From assembly GCF_016107525.1 (NCBI RefSeq), contig NZ_JABASR010000001.1:310001-374000 (forward strand): a DNA stretch of 64,000 nucleotides. Direction: 5' to 3'. This document shows positions 17,477 through 27,330 of the stretch, piece after piece (position 1 is the stretch's first letter; every line of letters begins with the position of its first letter). Made by a program: the position numbers and the translations under genes. The stretch is from Psychrobacter aquimaris (GTDB taxonomy: Bacteria; Pseudomonadota; Gammaproteobacteria; Pseudomonadales; Moraxellaceae). The notes beneath the pieces were generated by a model that worked only from the letters and a program-made list of their open reading frames with translations, did no database searches and was not told the DNA's origin.

Positions 17477-18182
17477 TATTAAGCTATAGACTTGAGTAGG
17501 TTATAAATTTGAACGGTTTTTAATATAAACGCTTTAATTATTAAGCCATCCTATGGTTCAATCCAACGTATATTGCTAACTTAAATACACGATACGGCTG
17601 GGCGACAGCAGTTGTCGTACGCTTTAATTAGGCGCTTCATTTTCTTCAATTTTTATATTATAGTTATTGAGTGAGGAAGTTATTCAGTCATAAAACAAAG
17701 CAATGTAGAGTTAACCCTCGAGGCGCAACGCTTCACCTTATAACTCCGCTATTGCTGTTAAATATCAAAAACTCTGACTGGTATCACTTATTATTCTCAT
17801 AAGCAACTAAACTCAAACTAACAATAAATCGTAGTCATGATGAAGACGACGTTAACAGACTTCTTACTGTCAAAATAAGTCTAGGGCATGTCCTCAATCT
17901 GAACGAAAGCGCCTAACTAGGCTAAAAATGGCTAAAGTTTGCAAACTGCGTAAAGTATCTGGTTAATATCTCGATATTATCTTCGCTATTTTCCTTATTT
18001 GGCTGCCATTTATCTCATTTTTATCATTATTTTTAAAATGAGAACATGCCCTAGTTAGTCACTAAAAAATTATCATTCACTCATTTTACTTTTTAACGTT
18101 GCTCTAAAAGCGGCAGACACGCTCGGCTGACTTAAATTTGCTCTGAGAATCAAATAAAAAATTAAAAAATAAGGAAAATACT
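17477..18182. other. intergenic region holding a MITE
   Basis: About 700 bases without a supported gene. The right third contains the 174-bp MITE copy at 17881-18054. The left part (17477-17880) shows no recognised feature. Just before the next gene, AAAAATAAGGAAAATACT provides a ribosome-binding site. Confidence 0.6.
17881..18054. mobile_element. MITE-like element, copy 1
   Basis: Begins CTAGGGCATGTCCTCA and ends with the near reverse complement TGAGAACATGCCCTAG, so it has terminal inverted repeats of about 16 bp. A second copy of similar length and sequence lies at 45581-45755. No open frame for a transposase is present. Both copies are bounded by CTAG, which could be a 4-bp target duplication of the IS5 type (inference). 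Confidence 0.75.
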
Positions 18183-19073
18183 ATGACAAATACAAATTTC
18201 GCTTTTGAACCAAAACGTATCGATAATTTAAATTGGTCAGGTATCTCAGAACTTCCTGAATTAATTCAAAATGATTTACAAACCAAGCAAAAGACGCCGC
18301 TGTTTTATCTGCATAACGAGTCTATCGATAACTATGAAGATGATATTTACTTTGTGAACAACAGCGATGAGACATTAAGCTTTGTTGCTCCCTATGAGCT
18401 GATGAAGAGAGATGTAGACTGCCCTGAGGTGGTGGTTGCTGCCGAACCAAATGAACGTGATAAATCCCTCACTTATACCGATGTCTTGCCAAAGCAAGGC
18501 GTGAGAATTGATTGCCAACATATCATCTATGATAGTGATTATATTAATCAAATCATTGTGTATACCATGAGTCGTGCCAGCAAGGAGATGTGGGGAGTAT
18601 GGCGTTTGAACGTGTGCGAAAAAGGCTTGTTTTCGTCGTCCTCTCCATTGCTCTGGGAGGAAGGTATAAAGCCTCCACACGTGGTGAGTGCCGATAAGTT
18701 CAGTGAACCCCAAGATCTTCCTATTTTACCTTGCGTATTGCCCATACGTCAGCAGTTATACCAGCAATGGGCGGAACATTATGACCATGTGAGTGCGAGC
18801 TTGATGAGGTCTATCACAGATCTGATCTATCGTTATGACTTTGGTATTGTGGGATGTTATTACAATGATAATTGGGATGAGTACAGCAGTGAGGCAGAGC
18901 AAATAGCCAACATGCTGATAAAAGAGGAGGCTGATAGCGCAGATGAGGTTCTCGCAATGATCACTGAGGTCTACGACGTGTCATTTGGTGCTGGATATAC
19001 GAGGGTTCCTATGGATGTCGCCGAGCACATTTATGGTCTATGGTTGAAGCATAAAAATACGGTGAATAAATAA
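18183..19073 (+). CDS. hypothetical protein, 296 aa
   Basis: I do not recognise a family. The protein is soluble, acidic and has no signal peptide. It starts MTNTNFAFEPKRIDNL; a middle beta-rich part (TYTDVLPKQGVRIDCQHIIY, MWGVWRLNVC) is followed by a helical C-terminus (EYSSEAEQIANMLIKEEADS). An AAGGAAAAT ribosome-binding site precedes the ATG. It starts a run of short + strand genes ending at 21673, spaced 28 bp before the hydrolase gene, so an operon is likely. Confidence 0.7.
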   Translation: MTNTNFAFEPKRIDNLNWSGISELPELIQNDLQTKQKTPLFYLHNESIDNYEDDIYFVNNSDETLSFVAPYELMKRDVDCPEVVVAAEPNERDKSLTYTDVLPKQGVRIDCQHIIYDSDYINQIIVYTMSRASKEMWGVWRLNVCEKGLFSSSSPLLWEEGIKPPHVVSADKFSEPQDLPILPCVLPIRQQLYQQWAEHYDHVSASLMRSITDLIYRYDFGIVGCYYNDNWDEYSSEAEQIANMLIKEEADSADEVLAMITEVYDVSFGAGYTRVPMDVAEHIYGLWLKHKNTVNK

Positions 19074-19101
19074 AATAATTAATGAAATAAAGGAGAGCGC
19101 T

Positions 19102-19686
19102 ATGATGTTTCCTATTGAAAATAACAATACCTTTTTACTGTTTTTTCATGGTTTGGATTCGAGCAATGAGACCAGCAAATATACCTGTATTAGCCGTGAA
19201 CCTAAAACTTGCCAAACTGTCAATTATCGAGAGAATTTCAACGAGATTTTCGATATTTATGACACATTAATCCAAGAAAAAATGCAGCAGCATCCGCGAG
19301 TCGTCTTAGTAGGACACTCACTTGGCGCATGGTTTGCCAATCATTTCGCGCACAAATATAATTTGCGTGCGCTACTGATTGCGCCTTGCATTTATCCCAG
19401 TGAGGTTTTAGCTGATCGCATACCAAAAGTGGCTGATATGAAATTGTCATTTCCTACCTCGAATACTGAGATGGTAATAGTCATGATTGAAGTCGAAGAC
19501 GAATTTTTAGATGTGGAAGTCGCCAGACGCACGCTGGTCAATTTGCCTGAGAGCTGGGAAGTAGAATATTTTGAGCGTGGTCATCACCGTATCGCTCGTA
19601 GCGAAGATATTTGGTATCACTTGGTTCATCTGTGCGAAGACCCCATTATTTGGATGGATGACGCGACGTATCATGGGGAAGACTAA
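19102..19686 (+). CDS. small alpha/beta hydrolase
   Basis: A 194-residue serine hydrolase of the small YqiA/RBBP9-like type. LLFFHGLDSS near the N-terminus is the oxyanion region. VVLVGHSLGAWFANHFAHKY holds the nucleophile Ser73, and the C-terminal ERGHHRIAR supplies the catalytic His; an acid residue is likely in the VEVEDEFLD stretch. AAGGAGAGC precedes the ATG. It is probably cotranscribed with the hypothetical genes around it. The substrate is unknown. Confidence 0.78.
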   Translation: MMFPIENNNTFLLFFHGLDSSNETSKYTCISREPKTCQTVNYRENFNEIFDIYDTLIQEKMQQHPRVVLVGHSLGAWFANHFAHKYNLRALLIAPCIYPSEVLADRIPKVADMKLSFPTSNTEMVIVMIEVEDEFLDVEVARRTLVNLPESWEVEYFERGHHRIARSEDIWYHLVHLCEDPIIWMDDATYHGED

Positions 19687-19826
19687 GTTGGGGAAGAGCA
19701 AATACAGTCAGCCTTAGAGTAAGGCTTTATCAATTACTATAAAATTATTGTGAGTTTAAGGGTTTGCCAAGTGGTTGAATCGTCACTTAGCAAACATTGC
19801 AACTTCCAGCACGATATAAAACCACT

Positions 19827-20063
19827 ATGCTGAGTAATCCAACTATAGTCATCACTATACACCGCGCCATCCTTTGGCAAAATATTGCCAAAATGAATGA
19901 GGCAAAGTGTGAGTCGGTGATTCAACAATGTCTGGCTACGCATTATGCAGAATATAACGGTCACTTGCCGTATAATGGCGTGATTAATGGTTATCAACTT
20001 ATCATTAAACAGCGTAATGAGATGGTTGATACAATCGAGTATGATCTACCGCAGTGTGAGTAA
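19827..20063 (+). CDS. small hypothetical protein, doubtful
   Basis: An open frame of 78 codons (MLSNPTIVITIHRAILWQ to YDLPQCE) between the hydrolase and the next hypothetical gene, on the same strand. No family is recognised and no good ribosome-binding site is seen before the ATG. It may be a real small gene or the tail of a decayed one. Confidence 0.3.
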   Translation: MLSNPTIVITIHRAILWQNIAKMNEAKCESVIQQCLATHYAEYNGHLPYNGVINGYQLIIKQRNEMVDTIEYDLPQCE

Positions 20064-20138
20064 GATGTGATATACCACTCATCAATTGGTAGAATTAAAA
20101 ATTTAACAAAGCACACCCAAATAAAAAGGCCGTCCCAA

Positions 20139-20843
20139 ATGACCGATACTAACCCGTATAATTTTGTACCTTTGCAGCCGACTGGTAGAAACGAGGCCAA
20201 TACTGCCAACACCTATGCACCTGAAGACATGGTTAAAATATATGAGCAGCAATTTCTCATTCAAGTACCTGAAGAAAAGCTGACTGAGTTTTTACCCGCG
20301 CTAAAAGCATTTTATGATATTGATAATCACACCTTGGATGTTAGCGCCATTATTTTCGATGCAATCGCAGATTCCTCCATCATTTACAATCACAAGATCA
20401 AAGTAGGTGACTATCAAATACTAGGTGGGTTGGTCAAGGAAGCGATCGAATATGATGAAGGCAATAAAGATGACGAAGCTGCTGAAGACAAAGACATTCA
20501 AGCCTATACACTAGAATGTAAGCGTACTTTTTTCATTAATGAGGTAGAAATACCTTATCATTTCAACTTGTTTATTTATGGTGATGGCTATTCTACTTTA
20601 ACCAAAAAAGAAACCGTGCTAGAAAAAATGTACTGGTTCGTTAGAGGAAGATTTGAAGAAAATCTATTAGACGACACTGAAGATAATGACAGTTTAGACT
20701 CTATCAATGAGCAGCTAGCCAGTTTAGGTATTCGGGAAATGGATTTGACCACGATAGACGAGATAATAAGCTATGTGGAAGACAGTATCATAGATGATGC
20801 CATGGTAGAGGCGCTTAACAAGTTATTAGATGCTGCTGAGTAG
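20139..20843 (+). CDS. hypothetical acidic protein, 234 aa
   Basis: No family recognised. The chosen start MTDTNPYNFVPLQP has AAAAAGG upstream; a more upstream in-frame codon at 20067 would add 24 residues with no support. The protein is strongly acidic, with a Glu/Asp-rich loop (EYDEGNKDDEAAEDKD) and another near the C-terminus (LLDDTEDNDSLDS). It has no signal or membrane segment. Acidic composition could suit a small binding or immunity-type protein, which is speculation. It lies in the same + strand run as the hydrolase and the NADAR-like gene. Confidence 0.65.
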   Translation: MTDTNPYNFVPLQPTGRNEANTANTYAPEDMVKIYEQQFLIQVPEEKLTEFLPALKAFYDIDNHTLDVSAIIFDAIADSSIIYNHKIKVGDYQILGGLVKEAIEYDEGNKDDEAAEDKDIQAYTLECKRTFFINEVEIPYHFNLFIYGDGYSTLTKKETVLEKMYWFVRGRFEENLLDDTEDNDSLDSINEQLASLGIREMDLTTIDEIISYVEDSIIDDAMVEALNKLLDAAE

Positions 20844-20938
20844 GTAGCTATCAGTAAAATTGATGTCAGGACAATACGTTTTAATGTCAGTTTTTATGAG
20901 AGCAGTTATAAAAGACTATTGATATAAGGCACATTGCT

Positions 20939-21673
20939 ATGCAACAAACACAGAAATCTGTGGATCAAAGACAAGATGCTGTAGAACACAGACCCGTATT
21001 CATGCCGAGAACCAACAGTGACAATCTGGTAAAAACAGACATGGTTAGGTTTGAGCGGCATGTGGGGTTTGCTAGTCGCCAGAAGAAAAAATCCATCAAT
21101 GATATGCATCAAGTCATTCGCAAAAAATATGGGTTTAATCACGTCTTAGAGTTATCGAGTAAATCTGGCAACAAATTGAGTTTTCCGCTGAGTCCATTGA
21201 GCTTAAAGCTAACGAATGAACAAGATGGGCAGCAGTATAGTGTCGAAAATGCCTTTCAAAGCAGTATGGTTTTTGAGGATGGTGGTCCCTATACTGACTT
21301 GCTAAGTGCGCCGCCAAGACAAGCCAGAAAAGACGAGCGATTAATGACCTCGGGGGAACTGATTGGCTATAATTATTTTGGCATGGAGTGGAGCGTAGAG
21401 CCATTGACGACATTTTATGACTGGCTCTATGTCAACGCTCTAAAGCAAAACCCGCACCTGCATGAAGAAGTTATGCAATATCAAGCCTTTACGGATCTTG
21501 AGTTTAATCCTAAAAAAACGATCCATTGTGCGGCTTATGCGCTGGCGATGTTTGTGGCGCTTAATAAACGCGAGTTGCTTGATAATATTGAAGACCCTGC
21601 GGTATTTTTTAATCTATATCATGAATTCAAAATAAGTAATACTGAACAGCTTTTGGAAGAGGGTTGGATCTGA
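20939..21673 (+). CDS. NADAR-like protein resembling DarT1-associated antitoxins
   Basis: A 244-residue protein whose conserved blocks resemble the NADAR-fold antitoxin family linked to DarT1 toxins. These are the N-terminal RPVFMPR, HVGFASRQKKKSINDMH, the core VENAFQSSMVFEDGGPYTDL with Glu103, RLMTSGELIG, and the YDWLYVNAL to YQAFTDLEFNPKKTIHCAA stretch. NADAR enzymes remove ADP-ribose from nucleic acid or nucleotides. The usual partner DarT1 is not recognisable next to it, so the gene may be an orphan. The assignment rests on memory of family motifs and should be tested by profile search. Confidence 0.55.
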   Translation: MQQTQKSVDQRQDAVEHRPVFMPRTNSDNLVKTDMVRFERHVGFASRQKKKSINDMHQVIRKKYGFNHVLELSSKSGNKLSFPLSPLSLKLTNEQDGQQYSVENAFQSSMVFEDGGPYTDLLSAPPRQARKDERLMTSGELIGYNYFGMEWSVEPLTTFYDWLYVNALKQNPHLHEEVMQYQAFTDLEFNPKKTIHCAAYALAMFVALNKRELLDNIEDPAVFFNLYHEFKISNTEQLLEEGWI

Positions 21674-22003
21674 TCGCTATAGCGGCGCTGAATTTGGAAT
21701 AAGAAGGTAACTCACTATCCTAAAACTACGATACAAAAGCTTTTGTATCGTAGTTTTTTTCGTTCATCCGTCCTACGCTTTTCAGTTTGTATAAGTTTTT
21801 TGAACCTTTGGTATCATGAAGAAGCTCTTTCGACGCCATCTCAATTTATACGATTCTGGATATATTTCTAGGTTTTTGCCCATCTCTCCTCAAAGGCTCA
21901 TTGTATTTCCTATATAATGTGAGCTATTTCGTTGTTGATGATCCATTCAATTTAGGCTTTTTTTTTAGCAAAAAAGGCTTCTTATCAGGTAAAACGGTGC
22001 TTT
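21674..22003. other. intergenic region upstream of rluF
   Basis: 330 bases containing the terminator at 21722-21760. Beyond it lies AT-rich sequence with a TATAAT box around 21915 that may belong to the rluF promoter; no well-spaced -35 was found. Confidence 0.5.
21722..21760 (+). terminator. rho-independent terminator
   Basis: AAAACTACGATACAAAAG is followed directly by its exact reverse complement and a run of T. This 18-bp perfect palindrome ends the + strand run of genes that finishes at 21673. Confidence 0.85.
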
Positions 22004-23002
22004 ATGTTTAACGCTTCCTCGACTCGTTTAAATAAATACATCAGCGAAAGTGGTATTTGCTCTCGAAGAGACGCTGACCGCTTTATTGAACAAGGTAATG
22101 TGTACATCAATGGCAAGCGTGCTTCGGTGGGTGATCAAGTGGTCGCTGGAGATACGGTAAAAGTCAACGGGCAGCTTATTGAGCCACGAGAAGCAGATGA
22201 TTTTGTTTTTATTGTCTTGAATAAGCCAGTGGGCATTGTGAGTACCACGGAAAGCTCCGAGAAAAATAACATTGTCGATTTTGTGAGACATAGTTTACGT
22301 ATTTTCCCGATTGGCCGTTTGGATAAAGATTCCCAAGGTTTAATCTTTTTGACCAACAATGGCGATCTGGTTAATAAGGTATTACGTGCTGGCAATAATC
22401 ACGAGAAAGAGTATTTGGTGACGGTGAATAAGCCGATAACGGATAGTTTTATTGAGGGTTTGGCTGGTGGCGTGCCTATGTTGGGGAAAATGACGAAAAA
22501 ATGCCCTGTGACTAAGGTAGCGCCCAATGTGTTTAACATCACGCTCGTGCAAGGGTTAAACCGACAGATTCGTCGTATGTGTGAGCACTTTGGCTACGAA
22601 GTCGTAAAGCTTGAGCGTACGCGGATTATGAATGTGAGTCTTAAAGGTATTCCCGTTGGAGATTGGCGCGATTTGACTCAAAAAGAGTTGTCTGTTTTAC
22701 TGAAATCTATAGAAGACTCTTCTTCGCAAGACAGTAATTCGGGCAAGAAACCTCGTAATGCACCACGAAAAAAACCTCGTACTGATGCCTCTTCAAAAGC
22801 AAAAACGTCGTCAAAATCAGCAGGTGCAGCAAAGGGGCGTAACAAATACTCCAAGGATGATGCCAGAAAACCAGCGGGTTCTAAAGGTAAAGATGGGCGT
22901 CCTACCGGTCGTGGCAAGAAGTCTGGGAGCAATGGTAAGCCTGCTACAAATGGCAAGCGTCCTTCAAAAGGTCGAGGTTCTCAGCGGTCCTCAAAACCAT
23001 AG
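22004..23002 (+). CDS. rluF: 23S rRNA pseudouridine(2604) synthase
   Basis: Makes pseudouridine in 23S rRNA. An S4 RNA-binding domain ([20 protein letters not shown]) fills residues 8-60. The catalytic domain has Asp107 in [12 protein letters not shown] and the RsuA-family motif [10 protein letters not shown]. The core ends near residue 230. The last 95 or so residues are a Lys/Arg/Ser/Gly-rich low-complexity tail ([19 protein letters not shown] and similar), which makes the protein (332) longer than E. coli RluF (about 290). The tail probably binds RNA without specificity. Confidence 0.88.
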   Translation: MFNASSTRLNKYISESGICSRRDADRFIEQGNVYINGKRASVGDQVVAGDTVKVNGQLIEPREADDFVFIVLNKPVGIVSTTESSEKNNIVDFVRHSLRIFPIGRLDKDSQGLIFLTNNGDLVNKVLRAGNNHEKEYLVTVNKPITDSFIEGLAGGVPMLGKMTKKCPVTKVAPNVFNITLVQGLNRQIRRMCEHFGYEVVKLERTRIMNVSLKGIPVGDWRDLTQKELSVLLKSIEDSSSQDSNSGKKPRNAPRKKPRTDASSKAKTSSKSAGAAKGRNKYSKDDARKPAGSKGKDGRPTGRGKKSGSNGKPATNGKRPSKGRGSQRSSKP

Positions 23003-23604
23003 ATTGGTGTATGAGGGTCAGCTCACTAGGGCAGCTGCTAAAAGATGCTGCAGATAAAGTGATATGGGACTGCTAGCTAATATAAAAGCTGTGGTAGTAA
23101 AAGTCTGAAACACTCCCTGATTTTTAAGGGATTAAGACTCGATAGGATTGCGGATTTACATTATCATTTCAGTCTGAACAGATGATTCCAAAATTTCTCT
23201 ACATCAAATCATAGTAAAATTCATAAAATATAAAAAAGGACACAGCGTCATCGTTGTGTCCTTTTTTGTGCCTGTTGAGTTTGATTTTGAGGACGAAAAT
23301 TTTTGTACAGACAGTCGTTTAAAGAGATGTACAACCGTTATCAAAGAGCGTAAACCTAACGTACTTCAGTGGTAATCAGATTATCTATATCTTTGAGGCC
23401 AATGCCACAGGCTATGTCAACAAAAAACCTTATCGCTTGGTTGTGATGGATCCTGTTACGAAAACAGTGGTGCTTTTTTATTTATAGGAAGCAGCTCTGT
23501 ATCACTCATATGATATTTAAATGATTTTATATGTCAACCTAGAAAATAAAGTTATAGGTTGTTCGCTATACTAGCCTCTATGATAAACATATAGGTTTGC
23601 CATC
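23003..23604. other. intergenic region with terminator and a possible gene remnant
   Basis: About 600 bases with no intact gene. A strong terminator lies at 23232-23268. Between about 23370 and 23487 a + frame reads GNQIIYIFEANATGYVNKKP to KTVVLFYL-stop, which looks like the C-terminal remnant of a protein whose upstream part is broken by stops. I do not recognise the family. Confidence 0.5.
23232..23268. terminator. rho-independent terminator
   Basis: AAAAAGGACACA and TGTGTCCTTTTT pair around a loop GCGTCATCGT, with A and T tracts on both sides. It sits about 230 bp after rluF and can act on either strand. Confidence 0.75.
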
Positions 23605-24462
23605 ATGACTTCTTCTCTTAATAATTTTCCTGTCAAAGAAACTCTATCTATCGCACAAGCCTGTGCAATTATCTTCCAAGGTAATGCCAGTAATAATCTA
23701 CAACAAGATGCTTTTTTCTTTTTAGACAATTGGTATCAAGAAGATTTAGGTATGATGGCCGTGACGCCAGTTACCGCACTATTTTGCTTGGCAGTGTCTG
23801 ATGGTGTTGCAAGCCCTAATCAATCGCAGCACTGCTCAAAGGCAGTGGTAAAAGCAATTAGAAGGCTATGGGATGAACAGAAGAGTATATGCTTAGATAG
23901 TATTCATCAGCTGATTAATCAAACCAAGCATTCCTCTAAGCGTCATGGTGCAGCGGCAACCCTCGCAATGGTTTCCTGTGAGTCAAATAGTAATGGAACA
24001 ATAAAGGCGACGATAACGCATGTGGGTGACAGTCGTGTTTACCAGTTATCTAAAGGTGCGTCACAATGGCAGTGCCTAACGCGAGATCATAACTTGCTAA
24101 ATGAACTTATTGATCAGCAAGCACAAGAGCAAGGCCGCTAAGCAGAGTTCGCTGACTATAACCGAGAAGGAATGGCAGGCAGCTTATACAGCATCACTGA
24201 ATGCTTTGCATTGACGGCTGATGACAGTTATCTAAGCAGCGAAACGCCAAAAGGCAACTCTTGCAAGACTGAGATTAATAACGGCGACTGTATCTTGGTT
24301 TGTACGGGTGGTATCCATGACTTAGTACCGAGTTATCATTGGCAGTCTGTCAATGATGAAACTGATTTACAAGATTGGCTAATTGCTCTTAAAAACAAAG
24401 TCTATGACTCAGGGGGAAATGCTTATGCTACTGGCACAGCAATTTTGGTTCGTTTTGATTGA
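23605..24462 (+). pseudogene. PP2C-family protein phosphatase, nonsense-interrupted
   Basis: Bacterial PP2C-type fold of about 285 residues. Recognisable motifs are LFCLAVSDGVASP, HGAAATLAMVS, ITHVGDSRVYQL and LTRDHNLLNELID. An in-frame TAA at 24139-24141 splits the gene; the frame continues without a shift (AEFADYNREGMAG) to the end at 24462. In the second half the usual C-S/T-D-G metal motif reads VCTGGIHDLV, with Gly in place of Asp. The final D-N motif reads GNAYATG. Two metal ligands are therefore already absent, so the gene was probably catalytically dead before or alongside the stop. Confidence 0.78.
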
Positions 24463-24547
24463 ATGGACTATTTATTTAATAACTGCTTAATTAGACAAAT
24501 CGTATCTTATAAAAAATAAGACCAATTATAACTAAGGACTATGACTG

Positions 24548-25687
24548 ATGGATTCAAAAAGTAATCATAATTTAGAGAGCTATAAAAATCTTATCAATAA
24601 ATTCAAAAAATTAGATATAACGACGAAAGAGGTAACTCTATTCGATGTTGGTGTGCGTGGACATTTTGAAAACCCAACGACGGAACTGCTTAGTTTCTTT
24701 TTAGATACCGCTAAAGCTCATAATTTAGGTGAGTGCTTTTTTAAGGGACTAAAATCTCTATTAGAAGGCAAAAACAAAATGACTACCCTTGGCAGCTTGG
24801 AGAGTGTAGAGACTGAGGTCTCAACTATGATAGGTCAGCGCATTGACTTACTACTAGAGACTGATACTGAGATTATCATAGTCGAGTGCAAGATTTATCA
24901 TGATCAAAACAATCCTTTTGAAGATTATAGCCAATATGGTGATCAACGTAGAAGAAAGTTCAATTCAGAAAAACGATTGATTAAATTAGTGCTTTGCTTA
25001 GATGGAAGTATTAGTAACGATCTAAAAGCTAGTGGTTGGTATGGTATTTCTTATTTTGAACTGACACAAAGTATCGAGCCGCATTTAGCAGAAGTTTTAC
25101 TAGATAATCCTTATAACAAATGGGGTCTGTTCGCTAGAGAGTTTTTATTACATTTAAAGGAGTTGGATAACGTGGGTGATATTAATGAAAACGAAGTAAA
25201 TTTTTTAAATGAAAATTTCAAAGAGTTTACAAAGCTAAGCGCATATATCTATGAAGATTTGATGCCAAAAATAGGGGCAAAAATAGAAACAGATTTAAAT
25301 GGAAGTGGACTGGTCGATTTTATTTGCAAGCAAAAATCCGGCAAATGGAATTACTACGAACCGATAAGAAGATTTTCTAATGTGAATTGGACAACACAAT
25401 CTGACATTCTTTTGTGTATAAGAGCCTACGATGAAACTGTATCACATCATATTAACTTACATATTGGCAATCAGTCAGAAGAACTGGTGGCAAAGTTTAA
25501 GAGTTTACTGAGTAATTACTTTCCAACAAACTATTCAAAAACCTGGTTTGAAACAAATAACACCTTTTGGGGCGTTTCATGGGAGTTTAACAATTTCAAT
25601 ATAGAAGAGGTTTCTAAAAATGTTATTGAACTAATGAGATGTTTAAACGAGTTAGAGTTAGATTATCGCCCATCGATATCAGAATAA
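24548..25687 (+). CDS. PD-(D/E)XK nuclease superfamily protein (PDDEXK_4-like)
   Basis: A 379-residue protein. The N-terminal half carries a nuclease core: Glu90 in SVETEV, Asp100 in GQRIDLLLE, and Glu113-x-Lys115 in IIIVECKIYHDQNN, followed by YSQYGDQRRR. That is the D-(X)n-ExK pattern of PD-(D/E)XK enzymes. The C-terminal half (about 210-379) has no recognised domain but contains aromatic-rich KWNYYEPIRRF and TFWGVSWEF. AAGGACTATG precedes the start. It is the first intact gene of an AT-rich run with a WYL regulator and a second nuclease-like gene. Confidence 0.8.
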   Translation: MDSKSNHNLESYKNLINKFKKLDITTKEVTLFDVGVRGHFENPTTELLSFFLDTAKAHNLGECFFKGLKSLLEGKNKMTTLGSLESVETEVSTMIGQRIDLLLETDTEIIIVECKIYHDQNNPFEDYSQYGDQRRRKFNSEKRLIKLVLCLDGSISNDLKASGWYGISYFELTQSIEPHLAEVLLDNPYNKWGLFAREFLLHLKELDNVGDINENEVNFLNENFKEFTKLSAYIYEDLMPKIGAKIETDLNGSGLVDFICKQKSGKWNYYEPIRRFSNVNWTTQSDILLCIRAYDETVSHHINLHIGNQSEELVAKFKSLLSNYFPTNYSKTWFETNNTFWGVSWEFNNFNIEEVSKNVIELMRCLNELELDYRPSISE

Positions 25688-25696
25688 GTAATAACT

Positions 25697-26791
25697 ATGA
25701 TCCCCCATTCTATAGCCAGTTATAACAAATCAGAACGTTTATTTATTCTCTATCAACGTTTGCCGCGTGACGAAAATAAGGCTATCTCACTTACTGAGCT
25801 TATGCAAAACTATGGTAATGATCCTGATAAATATACAAATGAGCGCAAAAATTTAGAGAACGATTTGATTGGCCTAAATCAAATATTTAACGATATTTTT
25901 TATAGTGATGCTCTGGTTCGAGTACCGAGATGGGGAGAAAAAATCAGCGGACAAACAGCACGATTTTATATTGAACCGAGTTTTAGTATCGATACCCTTA
26001 ACGAGCAAACCGTATTCTTTTGGGAAATGCTAGATAAATATACCGCACACTATTTACCAGTATCTTTTAAACAAGGGATCACAGATAAGCTCACACAACT
26101 ACGACGGCAGGATAAGGAGAGTTTCCATCAAAGTCCGTTAGGACAATGGCAAGATCATCTCATTACTTTGCCTAGTGTCGTGCAAGCACCACAACTGGAT
26201 AGTGATGTACTTGGCGGTATTCATCAGGCTTTGCTACAAAATCATCAATTACGAATAGTCTATCAAAATAAATGGGAAGGACAGCAAGCTGTAAGAGTGG
26301 TGTATCCCAAAGGACTGATCTTTATTGAAAATATGGTCTATCTCACAGGCTTTAATGTTACTGATGATCATATCAATGATGATGTGTTATTAAAAGCACA
26401 TCGCAACTTTGCGGTCAATCGTATTACCGAGGCCGTAATCATAGATAAGCCAATACCTGACTGGGTAGGGCGTGATGCTTTTTCATTAGAGCATTTGCAT
26501 CAACTGGGGAAGCTAGAGCCAACTATTGATAGCCAGATTAAACTGGTTTTAAAAGTACAAAAGTATGCCTGTCAGCACTTGTTCGAGCGTCCATTATCGA
26601 TAGATCAGAAGATTACTAAGATTGATGACAATTGGAATCAAGTCAGGGCTACGGTTGCTAATACGCTTCGTCTGCAAGATTGGCTGGTAAGTATGTCACA
26701 GCTAGCAGTAGTCATTGAGCCAAGTGAGCTTCATGAGGTAATTCTTGAACGTTTAAAGAGTGCGTTAGAGCTTTATAAAAATCAGGCTTAG
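25697..26791 (+). CDS. WYL domain transcriptional regulator
   Basis: A 364-residue regulator that starts 9 bp after the nuclease-like gene. The N-terminal part (NKSERLFILYQRLPRDE, LTELMQNYG, ERKNLENDLIGL) forms a winged helix. The central part (about 175-260, QALLQNHQLRIVYQNKWEG to PKGLIFIENMVYLTGFN) is a WYL-type ligand domain, and a WCX-like C-terminal region follows. WYL proteins often regulate defence and DNA-repair loci, binding nucleic acid or nucleotide signals. Tight spacing suggests it controls the nuclease genes on each side. Confidence 0.83.
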   Translation: MIPHSIASYNKSERLFILYQRLPRDENKAISLTELMQNYGNDPDKYTNERKNLENDLIGLNQIFNDIFYSDALVRVPRWGEKISGQTARFYIEPSFSIDTLNEQTVFFWEMLDKYTAHYLPVSFKQGITDKLTQLRRQDKESFHQSPLGQWQDHLITLPSVVQAPQLDSDVLGGIHQALLQNHQLRIVYQNKWEGQQAVRVVYPKGLIFIENMVYLTGFNVTDDHINDDVLLKAHRNFAVNRITEAVIIDKPIPDWVGRDAFSLEHLHQLGKLEPTIDSQIKLVLKVQKYACQHLFERPLSIDQKITKIDDNWNQVRATVANTLRLQDWLVSMSQLAVVIEPSELHEVILERLKSALELYKNQA

Positions 26792-26855
26792 TTATTCATA
26801 GATTCAAAGTAATCTAGAAGTTTAAACTTCCGAGAGAATACATAGGAGTAGCACT

Positions 26856-27290
26856 ATGAATGATTCTTTGTTCAACGATTTTATCCAAGCTCAAAATGCT
26901 GTTTATCCATCGGTTATTAAAGAGTTAACAGAAGGACATAAGCGTACGCATTGGATGTGGTTTATCTTTCCACAGGTTAAAGGATTAGGACACAGTACAA
27001 TGTCTCGACGCTTTGCAATAGACAGTCTGGAGCAAGCAAAAGCGTATTTGCAGCATGAGATGCTTGGAGCACGGTTAATAGAGTGCGCTGAATTACTATT
27101 GTTGCATGCTGATAAAAGCGCTGTAGATATCTTTGGTTCATCGGACAATCTGAAACTGCAATCTTCGCTAACGTTATTTGCCTTTGCAGCTGGTAACAAG
27201 TGTGTGTTTGAGCAGCTTTTATACCAGTTCTTCGATGGCAGTTACGATATAAACACTATAAAAATATTAAAGCAATTGAGTGATCAATAA
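26856..27290 (+). CDS. DUF1810 family protein
   Basis: A 144-residue single-domain protein. The family signatures are FNDFIQAQNAVYPSVIKEL (written here after the initial residues), HWMWFIFPQVKGLGHS and LQSSLTLFAFA; the length is right for the family. The function of DUF1810 is not established. It stands between the WYL regulator and the second nuclease-like gene on the same strand, so it is probably part of that operon. Confidence 0.85.
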   Translation: MNDSLFNDFIQAQNAVYPSVIKELTEGHKRTHWMWFIFPQVKGLGHSTMSRRFAIDSLEQAKAYLQHEMLGARLIECAELLLLHADKSAVDIFGSSDNLKLQSSLTLFAFAAGNKCVFEQLLYQFFDGSYDINTIKILKQLSDQ

Positions 27291-27330
27291 CAAGGCTAAA
27301 AATAACCGCATGATATTTTAAAAAGGATGT

